A stretch of DNA of 64,000 bases from NCBI RefSeq assembly GCF_003073045.1, contig NC_037601.1:22852150-22916149 (forward strand), read 5' to 3'. This document shows, in pieces, positions 49,001 through 60,611 of this stretch. Position 1 is the stretch's first letter. Each line of letters starts with the position of its first letter. Made by a program: the position numbers and the translations under genes. This DNA is from Pomacea canaliculata (taxonomy: Eukaryota; Mollusca; Gastropoda; Architaenioglossa; Ampullariidae). Below the pieces are notes generated by a model. It had not been told where the DNA came from. It made no database searches and saw nothing but the letters and a program-made list of their open reading frames with translations.

Positions 49001-52000
49001 TGCAATATGATCACATTACAGTTTATCTTGCTTGCCCTCCAAGTCCACTTGCTTCTTCCGTCTCTCGTTTTCGTCGCTCTACTGCTATCGCTGGGAAACT
49101 CCATTTTCTAGAAGCACACGACACTTAAGTAACCATCGGTGAGAAGTTTCTAGAAAGTAAGTTGAGATGTATATAGATATCCGTTGTTTACCTGCTGTAT
49201 ATACAGGTACGGATGTCTCAAGTCGCCAATAAAGTGATACCGGAAAACAATCTGTTTTGCAACCTGTGGGTATATCTTGTAGGTCAAAGCGGAGGTCACG
49301 TGATCAACAGGATTTGAGTGTCCGCCATGCGATCTGCCTGAGCGCCACTCACCGTGTGACGAGGGCAGCAGACCAGAGGTGAGGGCGCTGGTGTCCCAAC
49401 TGACGGCGCGCCGGACTTTGTGAACAAATAGCGAATGTAATCCAGCATAGTTGTTTACAAGTTCTACTAAGTGTTCTCTGAATGAGAGGAAGATGCTATA
49501 CGCACTGTACAGCACAGGGAGGCTCCACTACTGTTGCCTTCACGCCATCGACTGTCCAGGGCCCACACCCATGGAGTGGAGGTACTCTGCTGCGCTCTTA
49601 CCTTCAGGGTAGCTCTGGCACTCTAGGACAGCGCCAGTCCCAGACAAGCACTGAGGCAGCGCTACCTCCAGGGCATGGCTACAGCCGCAGCCTCGCAATT
49701 CTGGGGAACAACTGCGGCGAGATAGTGAAGACCACGCCCTGGGAACGATTTTCATTTCATCGCACACATCCATCCCACACATAAAGTACTCCCACACATC
49801 ACTTAGGGAACTCAACTCTCTCTCACACAGGCGACCATCACAGGCGCGCTCTACAATGTTGTCGGGTATTGGGTGGTGAGGGTGGGGTGATGGGGCAGAG
49901 GCGGCGTTAGGAGGTGGCAAATGGGGCGGTCGCCCAAGGCCCCGCTCTCGAAGGGCCCCCGCGCTTCAGCTCCGAGGTCATCTATATGACTTATTGCCAG
50001 CTGTGTTAAACAAGCTGTGACCAAGAAATTGACGTTCAGTAAACACTTTTAAGTTCTAATTAAGCAAAATATTGAACCCATGTCTTAACTTTAAACCCAG
50101 CAATAATAACAAGCAGTTTATCAAATCAAATCAAATCAAATCAGATTGTATTGTCTGTCGAGGAGACCCCAAGACAGAAATTGTTCTTTTGCTCACAAGG
50201 GCAAGCATACATACTCACACAGGCATTTAACGCACACATAATCACTACTATCTTTTCATCACCTGCAGGCAAACAACATTACAAATTGTCATCTATGTTA
50301 TCTATTGGCCTGTGACAGAAATCCCTGCATTTCATTAATTATTTAGATTGAGAGCTCGTCTTGTTTGTGCGAAAGAGAGGCACATTCAACAAGATGATGG
50401 CTGATAATGGATGTCAGCACCCTCTTCTCTTCAGACTGTGTTTGATTCCTCCTAAATCCTTGTGCCTTTATTTAGGATGGTGATGGCTGCTGGCACGAAG
50501 GACCTCTGGTAGGCAGCCTTCCGTACACGTGGCACTTTATAGCGCCTGCCTGAGGGCAACAGCTGGAAGTTGGGATGGAGAGGGTGCGTTAGGTTAGAAA
50601 TGATGTTATGTGCCATCTTTCTGACTGCATGAAGGTACAAATCAGAAAGTGGCAGCTGTGATATACCAATAATTTTATTTGCCTGGTGGATGACTCTAGC
50701 CAGTCTTGCCTTGTCGTTGACGAGGAGTAGACCATACCAGGCAGCGATGTTAAATGAGAGGATTCTCTCAACAAGAGACCTGTACTCAGTCTCCATCACC
50801 CCAGAGCTGACATTGAAGCTGCGGAGTCTCCCCAGAAGGTACAGCCGTTGCTGGGCCTGTCTGTACACTTGGTTCACGTGATCACTAAATGAGAGCCTCC
50901 CGTCGATCCCTGTACCAAGGTACCTGAACACAGCAGCCCTCTGCACCTTAAGTTACCGTCACCATATTATTTCCCTTTAAGAAAAAACCTCTACTGTCAC
51001 AAACGGTGGGAAAGGTTGCAAACAATTAAAACACTAAATTCGTGTGGTATTTCGCGACATTGATCCAGCCTATCTAACTGTCTATAAATCAGTGCTTCCG
51101 GCATCACATCAATAGGGATGTTGATACACGTACTCCATTACCACGGCCCCGCGCGGATGGTCGGCCCCAGGCCCCGCGTGTTCCTAACGCCGCCTCTGTG
51201 ATGGGGTGAGGGGCACAGACAGCTGTCATAACACACAACACCACTCACAACATTTGGATGCTTTGAGAGTTTGATGCTGAGTACAGAGCCCACCCCTGTA
51301 CCTCACTTGAGACTGGCAGTGACGATGTCAACACAACTGTCTGCTATCAGTGTCACAACAATCACAACAACAATCACAACAACAATCACAACAACAATCA
51401 CAACAACAATCGCGATGGTTTGAATATTTAAAATGTGGAGAGATTGCAGGTGGCCTATGACACTACGGACACTACAGCCGTTGTAACGCCGATCGAGGCT
51501 TAGAAACTGATGAGAAGTCCAGAAAACATCGCGATTTAGTTAATTGTTGTCATCTCGGCATCAATGACAGCGCCTATTCATCTGCAACACGCACGTACAC
51601 ATGTTTCCCCGTGTGTCAGTGTATGCAAGTACTTCTCCACCAACTCTGACCCCTACTAAGGAGAAACAGCTCGCGCGCTACCCCCAGTGGTGTTTGCACC
51701 TTGCACCTGGGACGCTCGGGAACACGTGCTTTGGGTTTTGTTGTTATTGGTACCCGACCTTGAATGCCCTATAGTCGAGGTCAAGTGTCAAGAATGTTGA
51801 TACTCAATGTTGTGTCATACCTCGCTTACACGCCACAGGTCGCCTCCACAAGGGTACAGCACCGGGTGGGGTGCAATAGTGGGGTACAGCACTATGTGGG
51901 GTGCAATAGTGGGGTACAGCACTGTGTGGGGTGGGGTACAGCACTATGTGGGGCAATAGTGGGGTACAGCACTATGTGGGGTGCAATAGTGGGGTACAGC

Positions 52001-55000
52001 ACTATGTGGGGTGCAATAGTGGGGTACAGCACTGTGTGGGGTGCAATAGTGGGGTACAGCACTGTGTGGGGTGCAATAGTGGGGTACAGCACTGTGTGGG
52101 GTGCAATGCGGGAGTCACTTTGCTCTAATGTGCGTGTGTGTGTACGCGAGCGTGTCCGAGTGTAGTGAACAGTAAAGACGGTGTAGACATCACGGCAAGC
52201 AGAAATCATTGCTGACACCAGAGACCTGTCTACGTGTACAGTGTATGTAACACCTGTCTACGTGTACAGCGTGTCTAACACCTGTCTACATGTACAGCGT
52301 GTCTAACACCTGTCTACATGTACAGTGTGTCTAGCACCTGTCTACGTGTACAGTGTATGTAACACCTGTCTACGTGTACAGTGTGTCTAACACCTGTCTA
52401 CGTGTACAGTGTGTCTAACACCTGTCTACGTGTACAGCGTGTCTAACACCTGTCTACATGTACAGTGTGTCTAGCACCTGTCTACGTGTACAGTGTATGT
52501 AACACCTGTCTACGTGTACAGTGTGTCTAGCACCTGTCTACGTGTACAGTGTGTCTAATACCTGTTTACATGGTGCACTTCTCTAAAGGCGGGTATCATC
52601 CTAACCTCCGTTGAAAACCTCCATGAAAGATCAACTACACCACTATCACCTTCGCCATGTACACCAGGGTGACACCACGACTTTAATGATCAACACGAAT
52701 CATAACAAAGGTTGAAAAAAAATCCATGGCGGAACATGCATAATGACAGATTGTGTACACGAGTTACAAGTGTGTATGTGTGTGTGTGTGTGCGTGCGTG
52801 CAAGGGCGAGTCAGCGGAGCGCGGTGGTCCGATGTACACCTGTACATACACGTGTCTGAGGTCTCTGGACCCGCGGTCAAGGTGTGGCGGTTACTAACAT
52901 AAAATACTCATTAATGTTCATAACGACACGACACGCAACATGAACACCGACTAAATGCTTGTCGGCGATTTTCATTATAATTATATTCTTCTTTCCTTCA
53001 CTCTGGCCGTTCCTGACCCGAGGTCACTCCTGGTCCTCTCGCTGAGTGATTCTGAAGCTCGTGCATCCCACTTCTTGTGAGAACTTCTTGTGATAGGCGA
53101 CAGTCGCTCACAACCTAGACAGGTGTCAGTCAATAAGTCCTTGATCCGTGTCGGCCCCACCCTCCTTGCTTCATCCACCCCTCTCTCTCTCTCTCTGACA
53201 CACGCACACACGCACGCCTCTACCTGTCCCGCACCTGGGACACGCACACTCAGGTAGCACCACAGGTAGAGCGCGGGCCCAGCTGGGCTGTCAGCTGAGT
53301 GTTGGCAGGTAGGTGGTGATTTATGACCCAGTGAGTCACGGCCTCTCGGGTGTAACAGCACTCGGCCCACAGGGCAGCCATGAGCGGGGCACGGGGCACC
53401 TTCACTCAATCACTGTGATCACTCAATCTCTCACTCACTCCCGCTTGATTGATTCTCAACACCTCACCTGTCCCGATACCCGACTACCGACTACATGTTC
53501 CCAAGGTTGCTGCTACAGTTGTAACAGTTGTAATGTGTCTGCTGTCAGTGTCAGTGAGTGTTAGCAGTTGTGTCTTGCTGTCAGTGTCAGTGACTATTAG
53601 CAGTTGTGTCTTGCTGTCAGTGACTGTTAGCAGTTGTAATGTGTCTGCTGTCAGTGTCAGTAACTGTTAGCAGTTGTAATGTGTCTGCTGTCAGTGTCAG
53701 TGACTGTTAGCAGTTGTGTCTTGCTGTCAGTGTCAGTAGCTTTGCATGTCACCCATCTGGTAACCGTTGACCACGTAGCGCCGCTATTCTTTGTGTACAC
53801 AATAATTGAAAACAATTTTGTTGCACTGCGAGACCAGCAGCCCTCAGTCAACTGTCAACTGTCAACACTCACTGTGCACTCAAGGTGGTTGTCACTACAT
53901 TTGACTGGGTGAACCCACTGGCTACAAGACGTACACTACTACGTGCTCATTACGTCCCCTACGGGTGCAGTGCAGTGGTCACGTGTCTGAACTCTACCGC
54001 CAGTGCCCTGACTACCCACAGTGGGTGCTGTCATCACAACATCAATGCCCTGACTACACACAGTGGGTGCTGTCATCACAACATCAGTGCCCTGACTACA
54101 CACAGTGGGTGCTGTCACCATCACACCATCAGTGCCAAGGAGGAGAGGAGACAAAAGCCAACCTCAGTTTCAACATTCCGCGTATGTTTGCAGTCTGACT
54201 CACAAGCACGCACACATATCTGCTATGCTAATGTAGGGGCTGAGGACAGGTAAGGTGGGTGTGGTAGTGAAGGTGGCACGTGTCTCCAGGTGCTGTCCGT
54301 GGAGCCACAGGTCGCTGGTGGACAGGGCGGGACCGCGGTCAGGGCGACGTCGCGGGTTAAAGGTCGCAGAACGGCGCGGTGACGTTACAAGACGAAGCCA
54401 AAGGTCAAGCATGACGACTACGTCACCTGTAGACAATGCGAGTCCACTGCTGGTCGTCACGTAGCCAGCATAAAATCAGTCGACAGTAGAGATCACGGGG
54501 CGGTGAAAACTCAGGATTGAAGACGGAGGTCAGGTCGCCCACAGAAGCTGTGGAGGAGCAAGTCACGTGACAGGCGATGGTAGCAAAGAGTGAGAACAAT
54601 GAGCTCCCACGAGGACGCCGACTAAAAATAAAATAAAAACTACCAAACTCAACCAAAACTTGTGCAGGACAACCTGCGACACAACACGGGACAGAGGTAT
54701 GTCCACTTGAAAGGTATGGGCAAAGACCACATAGTCACAGTCGTGTGTAGTGGGTAGCTTCACAGCCAAACAAGGGTTTATTACCCACAAACCATCAGTA
54801 AAACTGTCCTCGTCAACTGTCATGTGACTGGCACCTCAAGGGTTATGGAGGTGATGGAGGAATCTTGTCAACATGACCGCCACTTCTTCCCTACGCAAGC
54901 CCTGCGCTACAATGACTGGGTTCCAATGGCTGTGATGTCTTGGTCAGCTGACGACAGGTCACCGAGCATCCGCTCCCGTCATCCCCACAACATCAGGATG

Positions 55001-58000
55001 GAGAGAGAAACAGCACGTTGAGTCCACACAACCACTCTACCCTCCCCGGCAGTTGTCCTCCCATTGACGCCGCCACCTGACATCCCCACTGCCCGACAGG
55101 TGCGATGGGGAATGACAGCGCGAGACCCCGAGACCCTCTTCCTCTCCCTCCCCCACTTCTCCTCACTCGTCGCACGTGACGTAGCATGGCGCCCAGCCTC
55201 CCATCCTTCCCCCCACCCCTGCACCCCTCCCGTAGTGTTGGACTATTTGCTCCGCTTTCAAGGTGCGGACACACGAGAAGCAAAAAGCGGCTTCGCAAGC
55301 TTGGCTTTCGAAGCAGCGCTTTTCCGAGCCCGCTTGCGGGCTGCTTGATAAGCCGGCTTGGAGGGGCGCTGGTCACACACACGAACGCTGTTTCGGTCTT
55401 AAATTGTTTGTGCCTATATTTAGGCCGTCTCGAGTCCCATAGCTCGCTATGGGAGTTAATTAATTCGATCAAATGAACGGTCTGGTCCTCGCTGAGGTTC
55501 GCCAGAGGCCCTGTTGCTTTCACAGCCATGTGGAAACGCGTGGAAAAGTAGAACAGGTTCTAAAGCGCGAAGCAGGCCGCAAGCTGAAGCCAAGCAGGCT
55601 TACGAAGCCGCTTTGGGGATAGCTTGCAGTGGTGGTCACACGGCAAGCAGGAAAAGCAGGGTTGCTTCGGAAAAGTTTCGTGCTTTTGGCTTCTCGTGTG
55701 TCCGCCGCTTCAGCCTCGCGCTGATAACAAGCCATCAACCTCACGTCGTCACTTGCGCCTGTCCTCCTCCTCCACCACCACCACCCCCCCAACAGGTGTC
55801 TGCAGCGGTGCAACAAAGGGCCGCCTGCCTTCTCGCTACAGCACGTCACTACTCCACACAGCACGCACGTCACCTATCGGAGCGGGTGGAGGGGCCACCC
55901 CAGGCTACAGGACGAGGAAGAGGATGGCCCAGGCCAGCAAAGGGTTAACACACTCCAACGCCATGTGCCCCTGACCCACAAACGGGTGTCGCACGCTGCA
56001 GTCGGGTGCAGGCACGTGCAAGGCTGCGAGTAAACCACAAACCGTTTGGTTCTGAAAGTGTCGGCTTGGTCACGTGCACCTGACGGCACTGATGATAACT
56101 GATAATACATAATGAATGCTCGTGACCTCCAACCCCTGATAATACATAATGTATGCTGGTGACCTTTTCTTCCCCAAGTACGCGCGTGCCGGGCAGCAGC
56201 CCTACGTGACGTCCTCCTGCCAACCCACGTGCTTCGTGCATCCCACCCACACCCTCTCTACACTTCTATCAGCTACTTGCACTATCATCAGGACACGTGT
56301 GTTTCCGGGTGGACTGATAGATTAACCTGTTTGCTGTCGCTCTCAGCGCCGGGTAGCTGCCGTCAACGTGACGTTTGTGTGACAGTCGCTGTGTTTGTGG
56401 ATTTTGTGACGGTCCTAGAGTCCAGGTTATTTCAAGATATATTTGATATATCACCTGAGTTGTCATGTTGTGTCGGTATGGATGTATATTACTACAATCC
56501 TCACGTCAGTCACGTGATACGAGGGGACGTCTCCATCATGAGAGTTTCTTGAGAATCACGTGACTCACACTCTCGTCACCAACGTCTTCACACTGTACAA
56601 ACACCGACAACAGGACGAACTGCATTAGGAAGGAAAAAAAGTGGTACCACGGACATGTGACTGACCTCTGCCCTCCACCTCCCCTATGTTGGTGTCAGTG
56701 TGTCACTCGCTGTCACTGACATGCCAGACTATCGGCACTGACGGCAGGAATGACAACGATGTTCAATCTCCCGACATGCAATGCGGCGGAAGGAGGGACT
56801 TGTGTCTTCCCCGAGTATGTACAGTCTTCACATCTTTGACACCGAGGTCAGCCGCTCTTTCATGGTCGGGGTCAGAGTTCACTGCAACACGTGGAGCTGT
56901 TCTTCCAGGACTCGCAGGCTGATGAAACCTGTCGTTGTTGTCGAAGCGAAGCCGCTGCCGCCACCGCCACCCAAACAAACCCCAACATCTCCCTCCCTGT
57001 ACCCGAGTATTCACCGGGTGAACCAGTGAAGTAACAAGCCCATGATGTGAACTGATGTAAGCAACAACACGGATGACGAGTACCTGTACAAAGTCCCGTT
57101 AGGTAAGGAAGCCAGGTGCAGGTGAGAAATAGCATCACATTCAGTAGGAGCGATACAGCACCAGGTGAACAGCGAACTGTTGTTGCTGCTCATATTTAAC
57201 AAAACAACAAAACAACAAACAAACATGTGCGTTTCCTCACCTGTGGCGTAAGGTAGGCTGTTGAAAGTCGGGAATTGTTACAAGGGATTCAGGGATTCTT
57301 CTTCGCCTCCTACATACGTGAGGGGAGAACAGGGGAGGGAGAGGAACTGGTGTTGTAGCCAGCAACTATTAGTGGTGGACAGGTGGACGTGCAGAGAAAG
57401 AACGGTGTGTCCGAGGCGAGATCTGAACCCAGGACAGTCCAGCTTGTCGTGTCGAGGTGAGTGTGAGGCGGTTAGAGCGCGCGCTGAACGCTGAACGTAC
57501 GTGGGCCTCTGTTCATGTGAACAGGTGTGTGTGTCAGCTCGTTCACTGGTGTGTGGCTGTGAGTGTCTGCCAGTGTTTACACGCGCTCTTTCACCTTTTG
57601 ACAAGTTTCACTGGGGGGCTGCGGGCTGCAGTCTGGGGACACTGGGGGCACGACTACACGTGCAGTCACACATCTCAAACACGCAGTTACACATAGTTAT
57701 CCACATACATACCCAACCACACATTCAAATCATACCCGGACATGTATACACAGTTATTTACTCACAGACACACGTCTGCAAACAAACTAAACACAGACAC
57801 ACTAAGCCAAAGACACGGAGAGAGAGAGAGAGGCGGGTGGGTGTGAAGAGAGGAAGGAGAGAATTAGGACAGCGGAAGAATGACTCGCAGACACAAGCAA
57901 CTATTAACAGGGGAAGAAAGAAGAGCTACATGTGGACGGATGATATGATCATTACTCAGCAGGTGGTGGGCAGGTGGGCAAGCACACCTGGGAAACACGT

Positions 58001-58153
58001 CAACAAGAACTACAACAACGAGAGGTAAGCAGACGACAGGCTCACCTTGCATATTCGTCTGATCTGCCTCGTGTCTGCCGTCTGCAGCCAGTCGCCCAGC
58101 AGTGCCAGCACCAGGACTGCACACACCTGCTCGCGCATCTGTCGGACCTTCAT
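46052..58153 (-). CDS. Secreted laminin-G-domain protein (partial or complete, 4-5 exons)
   Basis: Well-supported minus-strand exons: 48102-48205, 47551-47755, 47167-47316 and 46052-46150, all GT-AG and phase-consistent. They encode one LamG domain: ELVLALDDIVSKKFQIRFDF, TTGANGILFYG, IPFESRLDDGNWHTVSV, GGMKAQVEVDG, SSLVFGGV, FDGCFRRVLLN, ending YYAVSVCD-stop. The DG-x-WH-x-V, VDG and GC...C elements are typical LamG, most like the last LG modules of laminin-alpha-type proteins. Upstream, 58046-58153 encodes MKVRQMREQVCAVLVLALLG followed by DWLQTAD..., a signal-peptide-like start ending in phase 0, which fits the phase-0 start of 48205. Joined directly, the product would be 221 aa with a 9.8-kb intron. 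Additional exons in between cannot be excluded, nor that the LamG exons are the 3' end of a larger gene. LamG exons are about 0.9 certain; the link to 58.1 kb is about 0.4. Confidence 0.7.
49896..51198. mobile_element. hAT-like DNA transposon with 8-bp TSD, interrupted by a nested LINE
   Basis: The termini are perfect 17-bp inverted repeats: CAGAGGCGGCGTTAGGA at the left and TCCTAACGCCGCCTCTG at the right. Identical 8-bp direct repeats tgatgggg flank them at 49888-49895 and 51199-51206. CAG...CTG ends plus 8-bp TSD indicate the hAT superfamily. Both ends are GC-rich (ggggcggtcgcccaaggccccgc / ggtcggccccaggccccgcg). The AT-richer middle is a later LINE insertion, so the original element was a non-autonomous copy of a few hundred bp. 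It lies in the putative large intron of the LamG gene. Confidence 0.88.
50120..50955 (-). mobile_element. 5'-truncated LINE (CR1/Rex1-like) nested in the hAT element
   Basis: An intact minus-strand frame (50452-50946) reads FRYLGTGIDGRLSFSDHVNQ, AQQRLYLLGRLRSFNVSSGV, ERILSFNIAAWYGLL, LARVIHQANKIIGISQLPLS, HPLHPNFQLLPSGRRYKVPR and RSFVPAAITILN. These are the thumb and C-terminal blocks of CR1/Rex1-type reverse transcriptases. A 3' UTR of about 310 bp ends in a tandem GATTT tail (aaatc repeats at about 50120-50142). The unbroken frame implies a recent insertion. Confidence 0.88.
51345..51412. repeat. CAA-rich 15-bp microsatellite-like repeat
   Basis: Units acaatcacaacaaca repeat about four times. 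Confidence 0.75.
51858..52108. repeat. Minisatellite, 30-bp unit (gtggggtgcaatagtggggt...)
   Basis: About 8 copies of a 30-bp unit made of GTGGGGTGCAATAGTGGGGT plus ACAGCACTRT, with one shortened pair near 51930-51960. Because 30 is a multiple of 3, long open frames run through it on both strands. They are not genes. Confidence 0.93.
52215..52575. repeat. Minisatellite, 28-bp unit (cacctgtctacgtgtacagt...)
   Basis: About 13 nearly identical copies of CACCTGTCTACGTGTACAGT plus GTGTCTAA. Variants tgtatgtaa/tgtgtctaa and acgtgt/acatgt alternate along the array in a higher-order pattern. Confidence 0.93.
53532..53745. repeat. Imperfect ~36-bp tandem repeat (ctgtcagtgtcagtgactgt...)
   Basis: About 6 copies alternating tgctgtcagtgtcagtgact, gttagcagttg and a tgtctt or taatgtg spacer. 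Confidence 0.85.
53998..54136. repeat. 42-bp tandem repeat, ~3.3 copies
   Basis: The unit is gccctgactacacacagtgg followed by gtgctgtcatcacaacatcagt. The last copy diverges (caccatcacaccatcag). Confidence 0.9.
55265..55705. mobile_element. MITE-like element with terminal inverted repeats (~440 bp)
   Basis: GCGGACACACGAGAAGC at 55265-55281 is exactly complementary to GCTTCTCGTGTGTCCGC at 55689-55705. Pairing continues imperfectly inward through arms rich in AAGC/GCTT motifs (for example ttcgaagcagcgctttt versus aaagcgcgaagcaggcc), so most of the element could fold back on itself. No transposase is present. A target duplication was not clear, and the true ends may extend a few bases further. 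Confidence 0.65.
57380..57490 (-). repeat. Weak tRNA-related SINE-like fragment
   Basis: The minus strand reads CTGTCCTGGGTTCAGATCTCG, which resembles a pol III B box with its T-arm context, preceded by GCGCGCTCTAACCGCCTCA. No good A box at the proper distance and no tail were found. Confidence 0.25.
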
Positions 58154-58843
58154 CTTCAGTCTGCAGGTGCGCGGAGGTTGAGGTGGAGGGCGCGTGAACA
58201 GTGAACTTGTTCTTGACCTTTCGGCGTAAAAAGCTGCGCGGCGCCGAGCTCGTCCCTGTAACTGTCCCTTTGTAAAGGTGCAAAATGTCACCTGTCAAAC
58301 CTGCCTCCTGCTCTACAGCAAGGTCTCACCTGCAGGAAGACCTCCTCAGGACACAAGTGACTTTGTACAAAGTGGTAGTCGACTGGCGGCGACGATTTGT
58401 CCTCAGACTATTTGTTCACTTCTTGTCGCCTGCTGCCGACCCTTGCGCCTGTGAACCTGTTCAGGAGACACCTGTCTGAAAATGTTTCCTCCAAACGCTG
58501 CTGTCAGCCTCAGTTTGCACCTGTCACTCACAACAGTGGCTTTCCAATCGTGCGATTTGTACACAGGTGTGAAGGATGACGAGAATTAGGATGAGCGCAG
58601 GAGGGTTAACGATGACACTTTTTTTTTCAGTGCCCCGCGGTGGCCAAGTCGTGTGCGTGGCGAAGGTGTAGTGAAGTTGTAGACGATATATTGCGGAAAC
58701 TTATCACCTGTCGTGTGGTGTCTGCACCCAGCCAAAGGTGTCCCTGTGGGTTTGAATCCGACGCGCACGTTATATACAGGGACGCGCGAGCTGCGCACAC
58801 AGCGGACGCGCGCCGGGCCGCATGCCTCCGTCCTTTCATAAAT

Positions 58844-59072
58844 GAGTAACAACACTTCCACAGGCACGGGGGGCATGGGGAGGGTAGGTAGGGTAGGTAT
58901 GGAGGAGTAACAACACTTCCACAGGCACGGGGGCATGGGAGGGTAGGTAGGGTAGGTATGGAGGAGTAACAACACTTCCACAGGCACGGGGGGCATGGGG
59001 AGGGTAGGTAGGGTAGGTATGGAGGAGTAACAACACTTCCACAGGCACGGGGGGCATGGGGAGGGTAAGGAG
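58844..59072. repeat. 60-bp tandem repeat, ~4 copies
   Basis: The unit is gagtaacaacacttccacag followed by gcacggggggcatggggagg and gtaggtagggtaggtatgga. Open frames on the minus strand (58586-59185) are produced by this in-phase repeat. Confidence 0.93.
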
Positions 59073-59079
59073 GGGCAGA

Positions 59080-60420
59080 CTAGGTATGGAGGAGGAAGAA
59101 CAGAGGGGGAAGTGGCAGCGTGGAACGAATAAGTGACACGGGGCGGGCAGACAGACTGGCGTGCGGACAAACAGTATTTCATCATCGACTTCAGTCCTGA
59201 GGTCGGTGAGAAGGACCAGCCCGGCAGGTGTGTGTGTCGACCCTGTTTATTGTATTTTTCACATTCGACACACCTTGCTCCTTCACACGTTTTCCTTTTT
59301 GTGTTTTAAATATTTTTGATGTTTTTAATGACACCTTTCACCGATAAGCTGGTTGTGAAATGGTGTCGGTGTCGCAGGATATCAGCGGAAAGTAGGCTAT
59401 GAGCGCATTTCGTCATCCGCTGGAGGGATGGACTTGTTTTTCACGGAGGTGTACGCGAGCGACACGCCAGGTAATCGGTGCGATGGTCCCTCCCTCAACC
59501 CAGTGGTCGCCACACTGTCCGACACCAAACTCGGGGCATGAACCACTTGGATACACTTGCCACAACACCGCGCCTCACCACGTAGTGGACTGGGGTCGTG
59601 ACCCCTACGTTGCCAGAACGTGACAGTAACGTGGGCTACAAGGAACTGTTACAATGGAACATTACGTTCCAGCATGTTCAACCTTGTTAAGAGTGCACCA
59701 GACATGATGTTGAGTGTTGTTCACCTCCCACACCCGAGTAGTTACGAAAGTTACATCAGGCAGTGTGTTTGTTGTGTTTGTTTGTTGTCTTTGTTTGTTG
59801 TGTTCTATTGACATTAAAGTTGATTACCACGTCAGGTGTCTTCAGGGTAGGAGTTACACTCCAGGGTGGAGCCTCATACCCCACGAGAAAACAAAAGGTT
59901 TGAGCAGACTGTTTCTTCAAGTTATCTGTCGTCAGGTGGACTGAGGTGGTTGTGTCGAAAGCTTGTCTCCAGGAGGAAGCTACAACACCCGCGGGTGGTG
60001 GGAGTGGGTCCGCGCCTGTAACTCGGGTGGCATGTCCATCGTGGCCAAACCAGGGGCCACCAAGGGTACCAGAGACACCCTGCGTAAACAAACACACGTC
60101 CTGGGTCTAAGACACGGCCTTTGTTGTTTACTTTTTGTGAAATTGTTCCGTGGGTTGAGCCACTTTTTGTCTCAAGGAGCATACAGGTGAGTTACAAGAA
60201 ATCGTGTCCACACTCACCTGATACTCGGTTGACTGACCCCTGGACAGACACGCTCACGACTCACTGACAACAACAAACTGGGTCAGCGATACCTACATCT
60301 TAGTCAATAGCACTCCCCACAATAAAAGCTTCGGACGACATAAATTATCATAAATTAGTTCGCCGAGCGTTGGCAGTGCTCTCAAGCAGAAAAACTCAAC
60401 GTCAGTCTCTGGCGAGGGTG
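59080..60420. other. Stretch without a recognised gene
   Basis: Short overlapping open frames only. TG/CA-rich segments and a TTTGTTTG tract near 59770-59810. Nothing with homology I recognise. Confidence 0.5.
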
Positions 60421-60424
60421 TCGT

Positions 60425-60600
60425 GCAGGTGCTACAGGTGAGACTCGCTGCACAGGACAACCGTTGTGCAGGTGCTGTACAGGACGTTCGCTGCTATCAT
60501 GCAGGTGCTCCAAGTGACCCTCGCTGCAAAGGTCAGCCGTTGGGCAGGTGTCACAGGTGACACTTGGCTGGCCACTGCGGCTTCCATTCTCAGCGGTGCG
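60425..60600. repeat. Diverged tandem repeat, unit ~55-60 bp
   Basis: A gtgcaggtgctacaggtgag...actcgctgcacaggacaaccgtt pattern recurs three times with many substitutions (at about 60422, 60469 and 60498-60560). Confidence 0.5.
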
Positions 60601-60611
60601 TGACCGGCTAC

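Noticed and set aside
51764-52218. Long open frames on both strands reading VGYSTVWGAI-type or LYPTIAPHTV-type repeats
   Set aside because: The 30-bp minisatellite is a multiple of three and lacks stops, so it opens frames in several phases. No gene context.
52215-52575. CRISPR-like array of 28-bp repeats
   Set aside because: Units are contiguous, with no unique spacers, and the DNA is eukaryotic. It is a minisatellite.
54993-55529. 178-aa minus-strand frame
   Set aside because: It overlaps the TIR element and arginine/glycine-rich low-complexity DNA. No homology seen.
55908-55964. Short minus-strand frame MALECVNPLLAWAILFLVL, resembling a signal peptide
   Set aside because: Only 19 codons before a stop. 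A donor-like GT inside it is weak and no partner exon was identified.
56763-57138. Possible thrombospondin-N-like exon on the minus strand
   Set aside because: The frames do not hold a consistent domain pattern and splice sites are poor.
58586-59185. 199-aa minus-strand frame rich in PYLPYLP...PVPVEVLLLL repeats
   Set aside because: It is created by the 60-bp tandem repeat. No splice context or homology.
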